DNA of 64,000 bases from Dyella psychrodurans (GTDB taxonomy: Bacteria > Pseudomonadota > Gammaproteobacteria > Xanthomonadales > Rhodanobacteraceae). Both the position numbers and the translations under genes were made by a program. Shown piece by piece: positions 45,278 to 56,174 of this stretch (positions within the stretch are counted from its first letter, which is position 1; every line of letters begins with the position of its first letter). The stretch spans positions 62,001 to 126,000 of the forward strand of contig NZ_QRBF01000001.1 of the NCBI RefSeq assembly GCF_003363265.1. Reading direction: 5' to 3'. The notes beneath the pieces were generated by a model. It ran no database searches. It saw only the letters and a list, made by a program, of their open reading frames with translations, and was not told where the DNA came from.

Positions 45278-46594
45278 CTGCTTGTAAATCACACCGCCCT
45301 TCATCACGAACGGCACATGTTCGATCGCGCTGATGTCTGCTGTCGGATCGCCTTTTACTGCAATGATGTCCGCGTCTAGTCCAGCCTTCAGCTGCCCGAA
45401 CGTGTCTTGTTGACGCAGTATCTTTGCATCGACAGCCGTGGCGGCCAGTAATGCGCGTGCCGGTGACATGCCGTCGCGCACCATCCACTCCAGTTCCTTG
45501 TAGTTGGTGCCGTGCGTAAACACGCCAACATCGCTGCCGCAGCCGATGGTTACGCCGGCTTGCATGGCGAGCTTGAAGGCGTTGGCGGCTTGCTGCATGT
45601 CTTCGGTATAAGGCTGGCCAGGCTTCCATCCGTGGAAGTATTCGGAGTACGCAGCTTCCGCTTCGAGCGTTGGCATGTAGGCGACGTTGTGCTGTTTCAT
45701 TAGCGCAAACACATCGCGCGTACCGCCATAGGCGTGCTCGACGGTGTCGACACCCGCCATGATGGCGCGGCGCATGCCTTCGGGCGTGGTGGAGTGCACG
45801 GCTACCGGCAGGCCCATCGAGTGCGCCGTTTCCACGGCGGCATTCAATTCTTCCTGGGTGAAGGTCGGCACGGCGCCTTTGCTCTTGCCGCAGTGGTAGT
45901 CGGCGTAAAGCTTGATCCAGTCGGCACCGTGGCCGGCTTGGTCGCGCACGGCGTCGACCATCTCGGCTGTGCCGCTGACGGGAATGCCGCCTTGCGGCAG
46001 ATCGATGTCGGTGCGGAAGCCCATAGGGCCGGGGCCGTAGCAATGCGCGGCGATAGTGGCGCGCGTGGAGACGAACAGGTGCGGGCCGGGAATCAGGCCA
46101 TCGTTGATGGCGTGTTGCACGTCGACATCGGCGTAGCCGGCGCCTTCGGTGCCGAGATCGCGCAAGGCCGTGAAGCCGGCCATCAAGGTGTCGTGCACGT
46201 GTTGCACGGCTCCGATGGTGCGATAAGCCAGCGTTTCCTTCAGTACCTGATCGTTCCAGAGTGTTTCGTTGTACGGATGCAGGAAGATGTGCGAATGCGC
46301 GTCGATCAAGCCAGGCAGCAAGGTGGTGCCGGGCATGTCGATGGTCTGCGTGCCGGGCGGGGCGCTGACCTGCGAAGCCGGGCCGACGGCAGCGATCTTG
46401 TCGCCTTCCACCAGCACCACCCAGCCGCTATGTGCCTGTTCGCTGCGTGCGTCGAAGACGCGATCCGCCTTGAGCAGCCACGGATGATCGGCCGGTTTGT
46501 CGACGGTTGCGGCGGGAGTGGCTACCGTCACGCAGGCCAGTAGCGCAGTTGCGCAGAATGCGGCCAGGGTGCGCTTCGATTGACGCATCAGCAT
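45269..46594 (-). CDS. Exported amidohydrolase
   Basis: A 441-residue metal-dependent hydrolase. A Sec signal ([20 protein letters not shown]) precedes an amidohydrolase barrel: [15 protein letters not shown] (metal His pair), [12 protein letters not shown] (carbamylated-Lys region), [10 protein letters not shown] and [12 protein letters not shown] (Asp metal ligand). These proteins are often imidazolonepropionase-like or dipeptidase-like; this one is exported, so it is not a HutI copy. ATG 46594 follows GGGAGAAGGCA. The substrate is unknown. Confidence 0.87.
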   Translation of the reverse strand: MLMRQSKRTLAAFCATALLACVTVATPAATVDKPADHPWLLKADRVFDARSEQAHSGWVVLVEGDKIAAVGPASQVSAPPGTQTIDMPGTTLLPGLIDAHSHIFLHPYNETLWNDQVLKETLAYRTIGAVQHVHDTLMAGFTALRDLGTEGAGYADVDVQHAINDGLIPGPHLFVSTRATIAAHCYGPGPMGFRTDIDLPQGGIPVSGTAEMVDAVRDQAGHGADWIKLYADYHCGKSKGAVPTFTQEELNAAVETAHSMGLPVAVHSTTPEGMRRAIMAGVDTVEHAYGGTRDVFALMKQHNVAYMPTLEAEAAYSEYFHGWKPGQPYTEDMQQAANAFKLAMQAGVTIGCGSDVGVFTHGTNYKELEWMVRDGMSPARALLAATAVDAKILRQQDTFGQLKAGLDADIIAVKGDPTADISAIEHVPFVMKGGVIYKQSE

Positions 46595-46742
46595 TGCCTT
46601 CTCCCCATTTTCGGTTCCCCTCGTCTTTGTAACATTTAGCAAAGGTGTAGAGTGCATGCCAGTGCGGAGATGCACAGTTTGACCCTGGCCGAGGCATCGG
46701 CAGGTTCACGGATTCATGCGGATCATTGAGGAGGTACCTATA

Positions 46743-47162
46743 GTGACTTCTCCAACGGCTCACTCAAGTGATGTCGCGGGCCTGATTCGTTTCAGAAGTC
46801 CTTATTCCTTCGACGATACCGTGCACCGATTGCTCGCAGCGTTCGCGGATCGCGGCATTAAAGTTTTTGCGACGATCGACCAGCAGGCCGAGGCGCTTGC
46901 GGTCGGGCTCTCGATGCCGCCAACGACCTTGATACTTTTCGGCAATCCCAAGGCCGGTACGCCGTTGATGCTTGCCAATCCGCAATCCGGTGTGGACCTT
47001 CCGCTGAAGGCGCTGGTCACGGAGTCATCCGCGGGCGAGGTGGATGTGACGATGAATGCCGGCGCCTACATCATCCAGCGGCATGGTTTGCCGGCGGAAC
47101 TGCTTGCAAACCTTGCGCCGGTCGAAGGCCTTGTGGCAAGTGTGCTAAGTGTCGAGCACTGA
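46743..47162 (+). CDS. DUF302 protein
   Basis: A 139-residue protein of the DUF302 family. The typical pattern is SPYSFDDTVHRLLAAFADRG then IKVFATIDQQAEA, LPPTTLILFGNPKAGTPLM-like and LPLKALV. Function unknown; some members are fused to heavy-metal or tetrapyrrole enzymes. The start is GTG at 46743 because a perfect GAGGAGGT lies seven bases upstream; ATG 46716 is in frame but lacks one. Confidence 0.88.
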   Translation: MTSPTAHSSDVAGLIRFRSPYSFDDTVHRLLAAFADRGIKVFATIDQQAEALAVGLSMPPTTLILFGNPKAGTPLMLANPQSGVDLPLKALVTESSAGEVDVTMNAGAYIIQRHGLPAELLANLAPVEGLVASVLSVEH

Positions 47163-47259
47163 TGGTTGAACAGCTGTCGATCCGGCACTGCACCGTTCGT
47201 CGTGAGATGGAGGGCGTCAAACCCGGCGTCCAATCAACCTAATTGTCGCGGAGCGGATC

Positions 47260-47808
47260 ATGGGCAAGCTGATCATGTGGAATCTCATGACGCTGGATGG
47301 CTTCTTTGAAGGCACCCAAAACTGGGATCTGGATTTTCACCGGACTGTCTGGGGCGATGAGCTGGAGCGCTTCGCCATCGGTCAACTGAGTTCCACCAGC
47401 CGGCTGCTGTTCGGCAGGGTTACCTACGAAGGAATGGCCGCGTATTGGAAAACCGCCGAAGGCACTGTCGCCGACTACATGAACAGGCTTCCCAAGGTGG
47501 TGTTTTCGCGAACGCTGGAAAACCCCGACTGGAACAACACCATCCAGGTTCGCGACAACGCGGCTTCTGTCGTGCGTGCATTGAAGAAGCAGGCGGAGCA
47601 GGATCTTTACGTCTTCGGCAGCGCCAACTTGTGCGAGACGCTGATCGAGGCCGATCTGTTCGACGAATATCGCATCGCCGTCGCGCCCGTGATGCTTGGC
47701 AGCGGCCGGCCGTTGTTCAAGAATGGACTCACCCGTCACAACCTGAGGCTGATCGACACCACGACTTACACCTCCGGGTGTGTGGTGTTGCGCTACGCGA
47801 ACGACTGA
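47260..47808 (+). CDS. Dihydrofolate reductase-like (RibD C-terminal) protein
   Basis: A 182-residue protein of the RibD C-terminal/DHFR-like family that probably binds NADPH. MWNLMTLDGFFEGTQNWDLD, LLFGRVTYEGMAAYW, DLYVFGSANLCETLIEADLF and APVMLGSGRPLF are typical. Substrate unknown. Its stop overlaps the next ATG by one base (TGATG), so the two genes are coupled. Confidence 0.9.
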   Translation: MGKLIMWNLMTLDGFFEGTQNWDLDFHRTVWGDELERFAIGQLSSTSRLLFGRVTYEGMAAYWKTAEGTVADYMNRLPKVVFSRTLENPDWNNTIQVRDNAASVVRALKKQAEQDLYVFGSANLCETLIEADLFDEYRIAVAPVMLGSGRPLFKNGLTRHNLRLIDTTTYTSGCVVLRYAND

Positions 47809-48245
47809 TGACCTTCGATGAAGCGATGGCCTTTGTACGAGAACACGGTATTGTGCTCACGGCTGCGCAAGGGCCGGTGCCGCGACTGACCGAAGCCATC
47901 GCAGGCGAACCCATCAAGGGCAGCTGGTGGGCGCATCCGAAAAGCCACCAGATCTTTGCGCTGCTCCAGAAACTGGAGGCATCGCCCGATATTCTCGTCT
48001 GCCGCTTCGTCAACGGAAAGGTGACGATGATTCATCGTCGTCTGTGGCCCGCGCTGGTGAAGCTCTCGGATCGCATCGACCCAGGCCGGCTTGCGCAAGT
48101 GCGTCAAGAACACACGGCCAAGGGGCATCACGAAACGCACGATGTGCCTTATCCCTCGTGGGTGCCGGCCGATGTTTTCGCCGAGGCGAGACGCCTCGGC
48201 GACGAAGAGGCTACGCGCATGCTGGGGCCGTTGGCGCCGCGCTGA
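47808..48245 (+). CDS. Conserved protein of unknown function
   Basis: A 145-residue protein. The recurrent pattern is FVREHGIVLTAAQGPVPRLT, then SWWAHPKSHQIFALLQKLEA and VNGKVTMIHRRLWPALVKL, followed by YPSWVPADVFAEA. I recognise it as a conserved uncharacterised family without a function. Coupled to the DHFR-like gene by the shared TGATG. It converges on the GyrI-like gene. Confidence 0.7.
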   Translation: MTFDEAMAFVREHGIVLTAAQGPVPRLTEAIAGEPIKGSWWAHPKSHQIFALLQKLEASPDILVCRFVNGKVTMIHRRLWPALVKLSDRIDPGRLAQVRQEHTAKGHHETHDVPYPSWVPADVFAEARRLGDEEATRMLGPLAPR

Positions 48246-48258
48246 CACGCATCGCGGG

Positions 48259-48744
48259 TTACTTGAGCGGAAGAAAAATATCCGTGACCGCTTCGTGTTC
48301 CGCGACATCGGGAAAGAAACGCACGCGCTGCAGGTAGAGCGGAAAATTGCGCGGCTCCTCGCCGCTTTGCGGCAGCCATTTCGCGTACAAGTAGGAGATG
48401 GATTGGCGGAGCGTGTCGTCCGAACCGATATGCCGCAATACGGCGCACCGGCCCGCGGGAATGATCTTGCCCACGATGCCGAACGCGTTGGGCTCGATAT
48501 CGCGATCGACGGCCACGCAGAGGTCGAAGCGATATTCGCCGGCTGCCACTTCTTCAGGATCGTCGTAGAGAATGTTGAAGGTGGCGTATCGACTGGGATG
48601 TAGATGGTTCTGCTTGCGCCATGCGATGAATGTGCGGATGGAATCGCCGAGATGGTTCGGATCGCCACGGTGCTCGAGCACGGCGATCTTCGTTTCTTCG
48701 ACATCCATGGGTTGTACGTGGTGTGCCTGGGTGGGCTTGTGCAA
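48259..48744 (-). CDS. GyrI-like effector-binding domain protein, possible regulator remnant
   Basis: A 161-residue GyrI-like domain (KIAVLEHRGDPNHLGDSIRT, AGEYRFDLCVAVDR, GIVGKIIPAGRCAVLRHIGS, NFPLYLQRVRFF). AraC regulators often carry such a domain at the C-terminus after a helix-turn-helix, but no DNA-binding part is present. The same frame is open upstream for another 22 codons to the TGA that ends the PEBP gene, so the N-terminal half of an AraC-GyrI regulator may have been deleted. Starts are weak: TTG 48744, or ATG 48708 at the conserved region. Confidence 0.7.
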   Translation of the reverse strand: MHKPTQAHHVQPMDVEETKIAVLEHRGDPNHLGDSIRTFIAWRKQNHLHPSRYATFNILYDDPEEVAAGEYRFDLCVAVDRDIEPNAFGIVGKIIPAGRCAVLRHIGSDDTLRQSISYLYAKWLPQSGEEPRNFPLYLQRVRFFPDVAEHEAVTDIFLPLK

Positions 48745-48810
48745 ATGCAGGATCTCCTTGGCGATCGTGAGGCTACCCGCCGGCTCGCGATCGCGCCTGA
48801 CAGAAATTGC

Positions 48811-49395
48811 TCAACGACCGTAAAGTCCCGTGATCCGGCCTTCGGCGAGCACATGTCCCCGCACGGAAGCGGCCAGTTGATCGCGTGCCTGACCGGGCGG
48901 CAGGGCAGGGTTCACGTCCAGCGCATAGACGTGGAACACGTAGTGATGAGGTGGTCCGGATGGCGGGCAGGGGCCGCCGTAACCGATATCGCCAAAGCTG
49001 TTGACGCCTTCGGCGGCATGATCGAAACGTTTGTTGTGCGTGGAGGCGCCTTCCGCCACATCCCGGGTGTCGGGCGGAATGTTGTAGGCGATCCAGTGCG
49101 TGAATCCCAGCGGGGCATCCGGATCGTCCATGACGATGGCAAAGCTCTTGGTGTCCGAGGGTGCCGAGAGCCATTGCAGATCGGGCGAGATATTGAGTCC
49201 GTCGCAGGTCAGCTTTTGCGGCATGGTGTCGCCGTCCTTGAAGCTGCCGCTGGTAAGAGCCAGTGGAGCAACCGGCGCGCTGCCGGCCATATCCGACTGC
49301 CCGCCTGCTTTAAACGCGTAGGCGGCTCCCAGGATAACCAGCGCCAGAACAAGCACGCCGCCGCCGAATCGACCCGACCAGATTTTCGAAGCCAT
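48811..49395 (-). CDS. YbhB/YbcL-type PEBP protein, membrane-anchored
   Basis: A 194-residue phosphatidylethanolamine-binding-like protein. One N-terminal hydrophobic helix (GGGVLVLALVILGAAYAF) acts as signal or anchor, followed by the PEBP fold: SPDLQWLSAPSDTKSFAIVM, DDPDAPLGFTHWIAYNIP, GYGGPCPPSGPPHHYVFHVYALD. DPDAP and GPCPP-x-HHY form the anion-binding pocket. Role unknown; the ligand is probably an anionic compound in the periplasm. Confidence 0.93.
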   Translation of the reverse strand: MASKIWSGRFGGGVLVLALVILGAAYAFKAGGQSDMAGSAPVAPLALTSGSFKDGDTMPQKLTCDGLNISPDLQWLSAPSDTKSFAIVMDDPDAPLGFTHWIAYNIPPDTRDVAEGASTHNKRFDHAAEGVNSFGDIGYGGPCPPSGPPHHYVFHVYALDVNPALPPGQARDQLAASVRGHVLAEGRITGLYGR

Positions 49396-49492
49396 GGCTG
49401 CTCACCGGGTTGCCTGACCTTCCAAGCTTAGCGCCAATTGCCGGCTTCATGATCCACTTGAAACGTATCGCGCAGCGGCCTAGTTTTGAACG

Positions 49493-50332
49493 ATGACCTA
49501 TTCGCCTCGCATCGTTCGCCGCGACCTGCATTTCGACATGCAGGCGGACATTCCGCGCTACTGGCTGAACGGCGATGCGCACCAGACGCGCTATTTCGAC
49601 GCCTTGTCGCTGATGTTTCCGGATGGCGAACGGTTCTTTATCGACAGCGTGCGCGCGTTTCGCCCCGAGGTTGCCGATGACGCGGCGCTGGATGCGGCGG
49701 TCGGCGGATTTATCGGGCAGGAGGCGATGCACAGCCGCGAGCATCTGGCTTACAACGAGCGTCTGGAAAAACAGGGCGTCGGCGCATACGACCTGATGGG
49801 CATCGTGCGCGAGGTGCAGGATCAGCGTGCCCGAACCTTGCCGCCGATCGGGCAACTCGCCGTAACGATCTGCCTGGAGCACTTCACCGCCATGCTGGCC
49901 GATCATGTGTTGCGCCACCCTGGCACGCTGCAAAAAGCCGATCCCCGCATGGCGGCGATCTGGCGTTGGCATGCGCTGGAGGAGACCGAGCACAAGGCGG
50001 TGGCGTTCGATGTTTACCAGCGCGTCGGCGGTTCGGCGTTTGTGCGCTGGCGCCGCCGCTGCCGCGCGATGTTCTGGATCACGGGACTATTTACCTATCG
50101 CACGTGGCAATTCATGTGGCGGCTGTCCAAAGCCGACGGTACACGCAACGATCTGCGCGGCTGGTTGCGCCTGCTGCGCTTTCTGTTCGTTTCGCCCGCG
50201 CCCATCACGCGCATCGGCGCTCAATGGCTGAGGTGGTTTCTGCCTGGCTTTCATCCGTGGAAGCACGACAACCGGTCACTGTTGGAAGCGGCGCGTTACG
50301 AGTATGACGCGCGAGCGAGCGCAAAAGCCTGA
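49493..50332 (+). CDS. Putative metal-dependent hydrolase (PF10118 type)
   Basis: A 279-residue protein of a family annotated as predicted metal-dependent hydrolase. Carboxylate/His motifs in a helical, di-iron-like arrangement are QEAMHSREH, CLEHFTAML and WHALEETEHKAVAFDVY. The last part is basic and aromatic. The true chemistry is unknown. Own promoter in the divergent 97-base gap with the PEBP gene. Confidence 0.8.
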   Translation: MTYSPRIVRRDLHFDMQADIPRYWLNGDAHQTRYFDALSLMFPDGERFFIDSVRAFRPEVADDAALDAAVGGFIGQEAMHSREHLAYNERLEKQGVGAYDLMGIVREVQDQRARTLPPIGQLAVTICLEHFTAMLADHVLRHPGTLQKADPRMAAIWRWHALEETEHKAVAFDVYQRVGGSAFVRWRRRCRAMFWITGLFTYRTWQFMWRLSKADGTRNDLRGWLRLLRFLFVSPAPITRIGAQWLRWFLPGFHPWKHDNRSLLEAARYEYDARASAKA

Positions 50333-50377
50333 AGGGTAGGCTGGACTTCTCCCTCCAGGCTCAAGCTCGCAGCTCGA

Positions 50378-51583
50378 TTATTGCTGCGCTTTACAAGACA
50401 GCGACAACAACTTCGCAGGCACATCGCCGCCGCAGGACCATTGGATGTGATTGTTGCTGACGTATGGTGTCAGCGTCAGCACATGATCGCGTAGCGCCAC
50501 GTTCGCGAAGCTGACAGTCAGCTCGCCATTGGCGCCGAGGTCGATGCTGGAGACGTTTTTGTCACCGGCAAAAGGCTGCAAACCGGCCTGATCCAGACTT
50601 GTCGGCCACTGCTGGTGACTGATGCCGTATTGCGCGATGGCTGCGCGATAAGGCTCGGTGTCGGCCATGGCGCTAGTGACGGTCACGCGATTGATGTACT
50701 CCTGATACGCGGGAATGGCGATAGCCGCCAAGATGGCGATATAGGCTATGAAGATGACCCCGCCAAAGGCGCCCATGCCAGGTACGCGCGGCAAAAACAG
50801 GCTGAGAACATAGGCGAACGCATTGCGGCTACCCAACCTTGGTTTGCGTCTGTCGGCCAATGCACGCAACCAGGCGTGACGTTTGCTCAGCCAGGGATAA
50901 TCGCCAAGCAGCTCGTGCAGCGACATCCAGAAGCCCGGTGTGACGGCTGCGCTTGCGCTGTACTCCTCCAGGTCGACGTTGCGCCAGCGCCGTTTGCCGG
51001 CGGCGAGTGCAACCAAGCCATATTGCGCATCTTCCGGGTTTTCGCACACCGCCAGGCCGTGGCGGTCGCAGGTGTATTCACGCGCACGTGAATACGCGGC
51101 GCCCAATAATGGCATGAACAACGCCGGTGCCAGGATTTTCGACCAGGTCAGGTGATGACAACGCAAGTGGCCCAGTTCGTGGCCGATGTAGAAATCCAGG
51201 GCACCGGGCCGGTCTTCCATGCTGTCGACTACATCGGACAGCAGCACCACAAAATTGCGCCCGAGAAAGCGCGTGGCAAATGCATTGAGCACGCCGTTGC
51301 CGTTGACCAGATAGGCTTCCGGTACCTGCATGCCAAACTGATGCGAGCAGCGACGAAGACGCTCGTACAAATCGGGCATCTGCTTCGCGCTGATGCGGAT
51401 GGCGTTTCCGCGAAGGTGTGCGATCAGTGCCGAGTGCGCGATCAGTGCAAACAGCGCAATGATGAGCGCGTAAATCAAGATGATGCCGACGGTGCCGAGC
51501 AGCAGCAAAAGCCATACGGCGATAGACAGCACGAGCGCGATGGTGCGCAGCGTCGTCTCGTTCCTGTAGACGAGTTCGTTCAC
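50378..51583 (-). CDS. M48 metalloprotease with C-terminal pilin-like domain
   Basis: A 401-residue membrane protein. An N-terminal hydrophobic hairpin (about 12-50) precedes an HtpX-like M48 protease: GHELGHLRCHH (HExxH at 135-139, zinc) and AREYTCDRHG (third ligand Glu169). From about 272 a second domain starts with GVIFIAYIAILAAIAIPAYQ, the alpha-1 helix signature of type IV pilins, then EYINRVTVTSAMADTEPYRA and a beta tail with a Cys pair (WSCGGDVP, SLSCKAQQ), as in PilA. No prepilin peptidase site (G-F-T) is seen before the helix. The pairing suggests the pilin-like part faces the periplasm. Confidence 0.88.
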   Translation of the reverse strand: MNELVYRNETTLRTIALVLSIAVWLLLLLGTVGIILIYALIIALFALIAHSALIAHLRGNAIRISAKQMPDLYERLRRCSHQFGMQVPEAYLVNGNGVLNAFATRFLGRNFVVLLSDVVDSMEDRPGALDFYIGHELGHLRCHHLTWSKILAPALFMPLLGAAYSRAREYTCDRHGLAVCENPEDAQYGLVALAAGKRRWRNVDLEEYSASAAVTPGFWMSLHELLGDYPWLSKRHAWLRALADRRKPRLGSRNAFAYVLSLFLPRVPGMGAFGGVIFIAYIAILAAIAIPAYQEYINRVTVTSAMADTEPYRAAIAQYGISHQQWPTSLDQAGLQPFAGDKNVSSIDLGANGELTVSFANVALRDHVLTLTPYVSNNHIQWSCGGDVPAKLLSLSCKAQQ

Positions 51584-51664
51584 TTCCCTTTCTCCCCTTG
51601 ATGGCGCATCCCCCGACGCGCCAGGGCAGTTTAGGGCCTGTTCCCAGTGCGCGCCAAGGAAGGC

Positions 51665-53248
<1,584 letters not shown>

Positions 53249-53296
53249 CTACGTGGCGCGCAAACGGTGCAATGGTTATATGCGAACCAACGGGAT

Positions 53297-53857
53297 TCAG
53301 CTATTGGAATCGGCGAGCCTTACCGTGATGAACGTGCGGTGGAAATAACGGGCGCGCAGCGTATTGTCGTCCATGGTCGCCGCGCTGGCCGGCATGGGTT
53401 GCGAGTCCTGGTACAGCATGGGCGTCGCAAAACTCATGAAGCGATTGACGAAATTGACGCTCCACGCACCGTCCATCGTGATGATCGGAGTACTGACCAC
53501 GCCGCCTAGCTCTTGCACCCAGAACGACACGTGCCCGTTTTCGGGAATCACGAACTTCTGGTTGGCCACGGCCGTACCTGCGTAATACGGAAACAGCGGA
53601 ATCGTCTTGACCAGATGCATGTGCGGGCAGTCGGCGTCGCACATCGCGATCTGCATGATCATCACCGGTCGCGCATTGAAGGCATGGACGTTGATTACGT
53701 CGCCCTTTTTCAACGTAGACGTGCTCTGGAACATCACGGGCTTGCCATCGTGATTGTTCACCAGGACATCGAAAGCGGATGCATCGGCGGCGCGCGCGAC
53801 TTGAGCCCAGCACAGGCCAGCAAGCATGGCCGTCAGAACAATGCGTGAGAAAAACAT
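53297..53857 (-). CDS. Exported protein of unknown function
   Basis: A 186-residue exported protein with a Sec signal (FFSRIVLTAMLAGLCWAQVA, then RA-AD). The mature part is beta-rich: FDVLVNNHDGKPVMFQSTST, a Cys pair in MCDADCPHMHL, and GHVSFWVQELGGVVSTPIIT. I do not recognise the family. It lies on the same strand as the S53 protease gene, 182 bases further on, past a strong terminator. Confidence 0.65.
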   Translation of the reverse strand: MFFSRIVLTAMLAGLCWAQVARAADASAFDVLVNNHDGKPVMFQSTSTLKKGDVINVHAFNARPVMIMQIAMCDADCPHMHLVKTIPLFPYYAGTAVANQKFVIPENGHVSFWVQELGGVVSTPIITMDGAWSVNFVNRFMSFATPMLYQDSQPMPASAATMDDNTLRARYFHRTFITVRLADSNS

Positions 53858-53981
53858 GATGCTGACTCCAGAGAGGATTCATGCCGAGCGATACCTTGAT
53901 CGCATCATGCGCCCATTTCCCAGGCCTGTCATCCGCGCCGGAGTTGCGGCACGAGTGCTATCTCCTTGTTCGAAGACGGAA

Positions 53982-54017
53982 AAAGAGCGCCTTCCGGGAA
54001 GCCGGAAGGCGCTCTTT
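53982..54017 (-). terminator. Terminator of the S53 protease gene
   Basis: AAAGAGCGCCTTCCGG (53982-53997) pairs perfectly with 54002-54017. Read leftward, the stem is followed by TTTTTCC. Confidence 0.93.
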
Positions 54018-54038
54018 GCGAGACTCGAAGCACGAAGC

Positions 54039-56174
54039 TCAGGGCCAGTTGTGAACGAGGTTCGCCGCGTTGACCGTGCCAATGCCAGTGGCGAAGTCCC
54101 AGCCCGTTGCGGTTTTGTACGCAGGACCATAGGCAGCATTGGATGTCGACAGTACGCCGTAGGTAGCCCCGGGCCTGTAGCAGCTGTTGTTGCCAGTGCA
54201 ATTGACGTCCATATCGCCCAGCGTAACGTCGTAGAACACGCAACTGCTGCTGACGGTATTGCCGTTGCTTGAATTGCACGCGGCGCTGCCCGAAGAGCCG
54301 TATTCACTACGAGCGAGACTGTAGTAGGTGGGATTGGGATTGCCGACCCTGGCGCCGATATGTTGATTCACCAACGCCTGGATGCCCGCCATGATCGGCG
54401 AGGAGAACGACGTGCCGCCTGCACCGGCCCAGCCACTGGGTGCGCCCGTGCATGCCGCGCCGCCGCCGGCGGCATCGGTGTAGCAGAACACGTAGTAGTG
54501 GCCCCATACGCCATTGGCCGCGAACAATGAAACATCAGGAATGTCGCGCACGCGGTCCGACGGATTGCCGACGAGCGATTGCCACGAGGGTTTCGCCGTG
54601 CCTTTGCAGGTGCCGCTCACTACACCGGATCTGCTCGGCCTGCCGCTTGCGCAGCCGCTGGGGCCGCCGCTGCCCGAGGTGGTCGTAAGAAAATCTTGCC
54701 GGCCCAGCGAGCTATTGCAAAAACCGTTTCTGCCGTACGTTGTGCTGTAGCCGGCATACGTGGCGATCAACTGGCTGGCACAGGAATTGTTCCAGGGGAT
54801 TTCCGGGATGTACGACCTGGCCGAGCCGTAGGTGGATGTATTGGCCGCATTCCAATACGTGCTGTTGGTACCGCTGTACGTGTCGCTGAAGTCGGTGCCG
54901 CCCACGGCCACGTTGTACGGTGTGGTGGCAAAACCGCTGACGCCGATGCCGTGCGTGGCATTGCTCAGATTGGCGTCGCAGCTTGCCGCGCCTTCATCGC
55001 CCGATGAAACGAAGACCGACACGCCTTCCGCGGCGGCTTGCTGATACGCGGAGATATACGCGGCATTCTGCGTCGCGCCGTTACGCACCTCGCACTCGCC
55101 GTAGCTGATGCTTACGATCGCAGGCGGCGAGCCGGTGTTGACGAGGTTGTTCAAGGCGATGAGTCCGCCGAATTCCGTCGACGTATCCGCGCACGATGCC
55201 AACTCGAGCGTCGCGCCCGGCGCCGCGGCACCTGCATATTCCACGTCGAGTTCCGCTTCGCCGTCGTTGCCGACCAGCACGCCGGGGTTGGTGCAGCCAC
55301 CGGGGTGAACCTGGCTGAAGCTGGCAGCAGGAAGACCAAACGCCGAGCGGAACGTGGCGATATCGGCAGTCGAATACACATTGGTGTCTTCGATAAGCAC
55401 GATGGTCTGGCCTGAGCCGTTGATGCCGGAGGAGAACAGCGGATTCAGGTTGTAGATCGTCGCCAGGTCGGCGGGAACGACCGCCTGATAGGTCGCGCCG
55501 CCGCTGGTAAATGTGTAATCGAGGTGTTGCCGGTAGTTGGTGTGCGGACGGAAGTCGTTCAACGACACAATGCCCGTCACGACCGATGCGAACGCCGAAG
55601 GAATTTCGGGATCGCTCATATTCGCCACATGGTTCTGGCCGTTCACGCTGAGATGATGGATCTCCGCATTGAAGGCGCGGCGCACCTGGCCTGCCGTTCC
55701 CGAGAAGTCGATCAACGTGCCGCCTTCATAAACGCGGTTGACGGTGAAGCCTTGTGACTTGAGCCAGCTCGTGATCGCATCGATATCAAGTTGCGAAACG
55801 CCGAACTGTTCGCCGAACTGCTCGGCCGTAAGCCAATTGCGGTAATTGGGCGAGCCTTTCGTCTGCTGTTCCTGCATGAACGATTCGAGCGCCTGCTCGC
55901 GATCGACGGGGCGTTGCAGCAGCAACTGCATGTGTTCCAACGCAACACTGTCGTCGACGCGGCCACGATCGTTGGCGGCGATGGCGAACGGCGAGACGTT
56001 GCCGGGCAGGGCGACGCGATCGTTGTTGTCCGGAGCCCGCGTGATCTGCGGGCGCGAGAGCAGGCCGATGGTGGCTGCATGGCCGGATGCGGAGACAGAT
56101 GCTCCCACCCCGACGGCAAGCAGCGTCAATAAAAGCCGAGCGGTTCTTGCACCGCCGCGATATGCCGATGTCAT
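54039..56174 (-). CDS. Secreted S53 serine-carboxyl protease (pseudomonalisin-like)
   Basis: A 711-residue exported protease of the sedolisin family, active at low pH. Order: signal peptide (about 1-34), activation propeptide (about 40-215, SPNYRNWLTAEQFGEQFGVS), then the catalytic domain with E-x3-D in DGEAELDVEYAGAA, the oxyanion Asp region VFVSSGDEGAAS, the Ser in GAGGTSFSSPIMAGIQALV and the Ca2+ site YDVTLGDMD with WDFATGIGTVNA. Length and order match pseudomonalisin. Start 56174 is used because the signal begins there. Confidence 0.95.
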   Translation of the reverse strand: MTSAYRGGARTARLLLTLLAVGVGASVSASGHAATIGLLSRPQITRAPDNNDRVALPGNVSPFAIAANDRGRVDDSVALEHMQLLLQRPVDREQALESFMQEQQTKGSPNYRNWLTAEQFGEQFGVSQLDIDAITSWLKSQGFTVNRVYEGGTLIDFSGTAGQVRRAFNAEIHHLSVNGQNHVANMSDPEIPSAFASVVTGIVSLNDFRPHTNYRQHLDYTFTSGGATYQAVVPADLATIYNLNPLFSSGINGSGQTIVLIEDTNVYSTADIATFRSAFGLPAASFSQVHPGGCTNPGVLVGNDGEAELDVEYAGAAAPGATLELASCADTSTEFGGLIALNNLVNTGSPPAIVSISYGECEVRNGATQNAAYISAYQQAAAEGVSVFVSSGDEGAASCDANLSNATHGIGVSGFATTPYNVAVGGTDFSDTYSGTNSTYWNAANTSTYGSARSYIPEIPWNNSCASQLIATYAGYSTTYGRNGFCNSSLGRQDFLTTTSGSGGPSGCASGRPSRSGVVSGTCKGTAKPSWQSLVGNPSDRVRDIPDVSLFAANGVWGHYYVFCYTDAAGGGAACTGAPSGWAGAGGTSFSSPIMAGIQALVNQHIGARVGNPNPTYYSLARSEYGSSGSAACNSSNGNTVSSSCVFYDVTLGDMDVNCTGNNSCYRPGATYGVLSTSNAAYGPAYKTATGWDFATGIGTVNAANLVHNWP

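Noticed and set aside
47793-48854. 353-residue frame antisense to the 47808-48245 gene and through the GyrI-like region
   Set aside because: Other frames on both strands there contain recognisable domains; this one does not.
53881-54038. Possible small gene between the 53297-53857 gene and the S53 protease
   Set aside because: Only a terminator hairpin and short open frames without ribosome-binding site.
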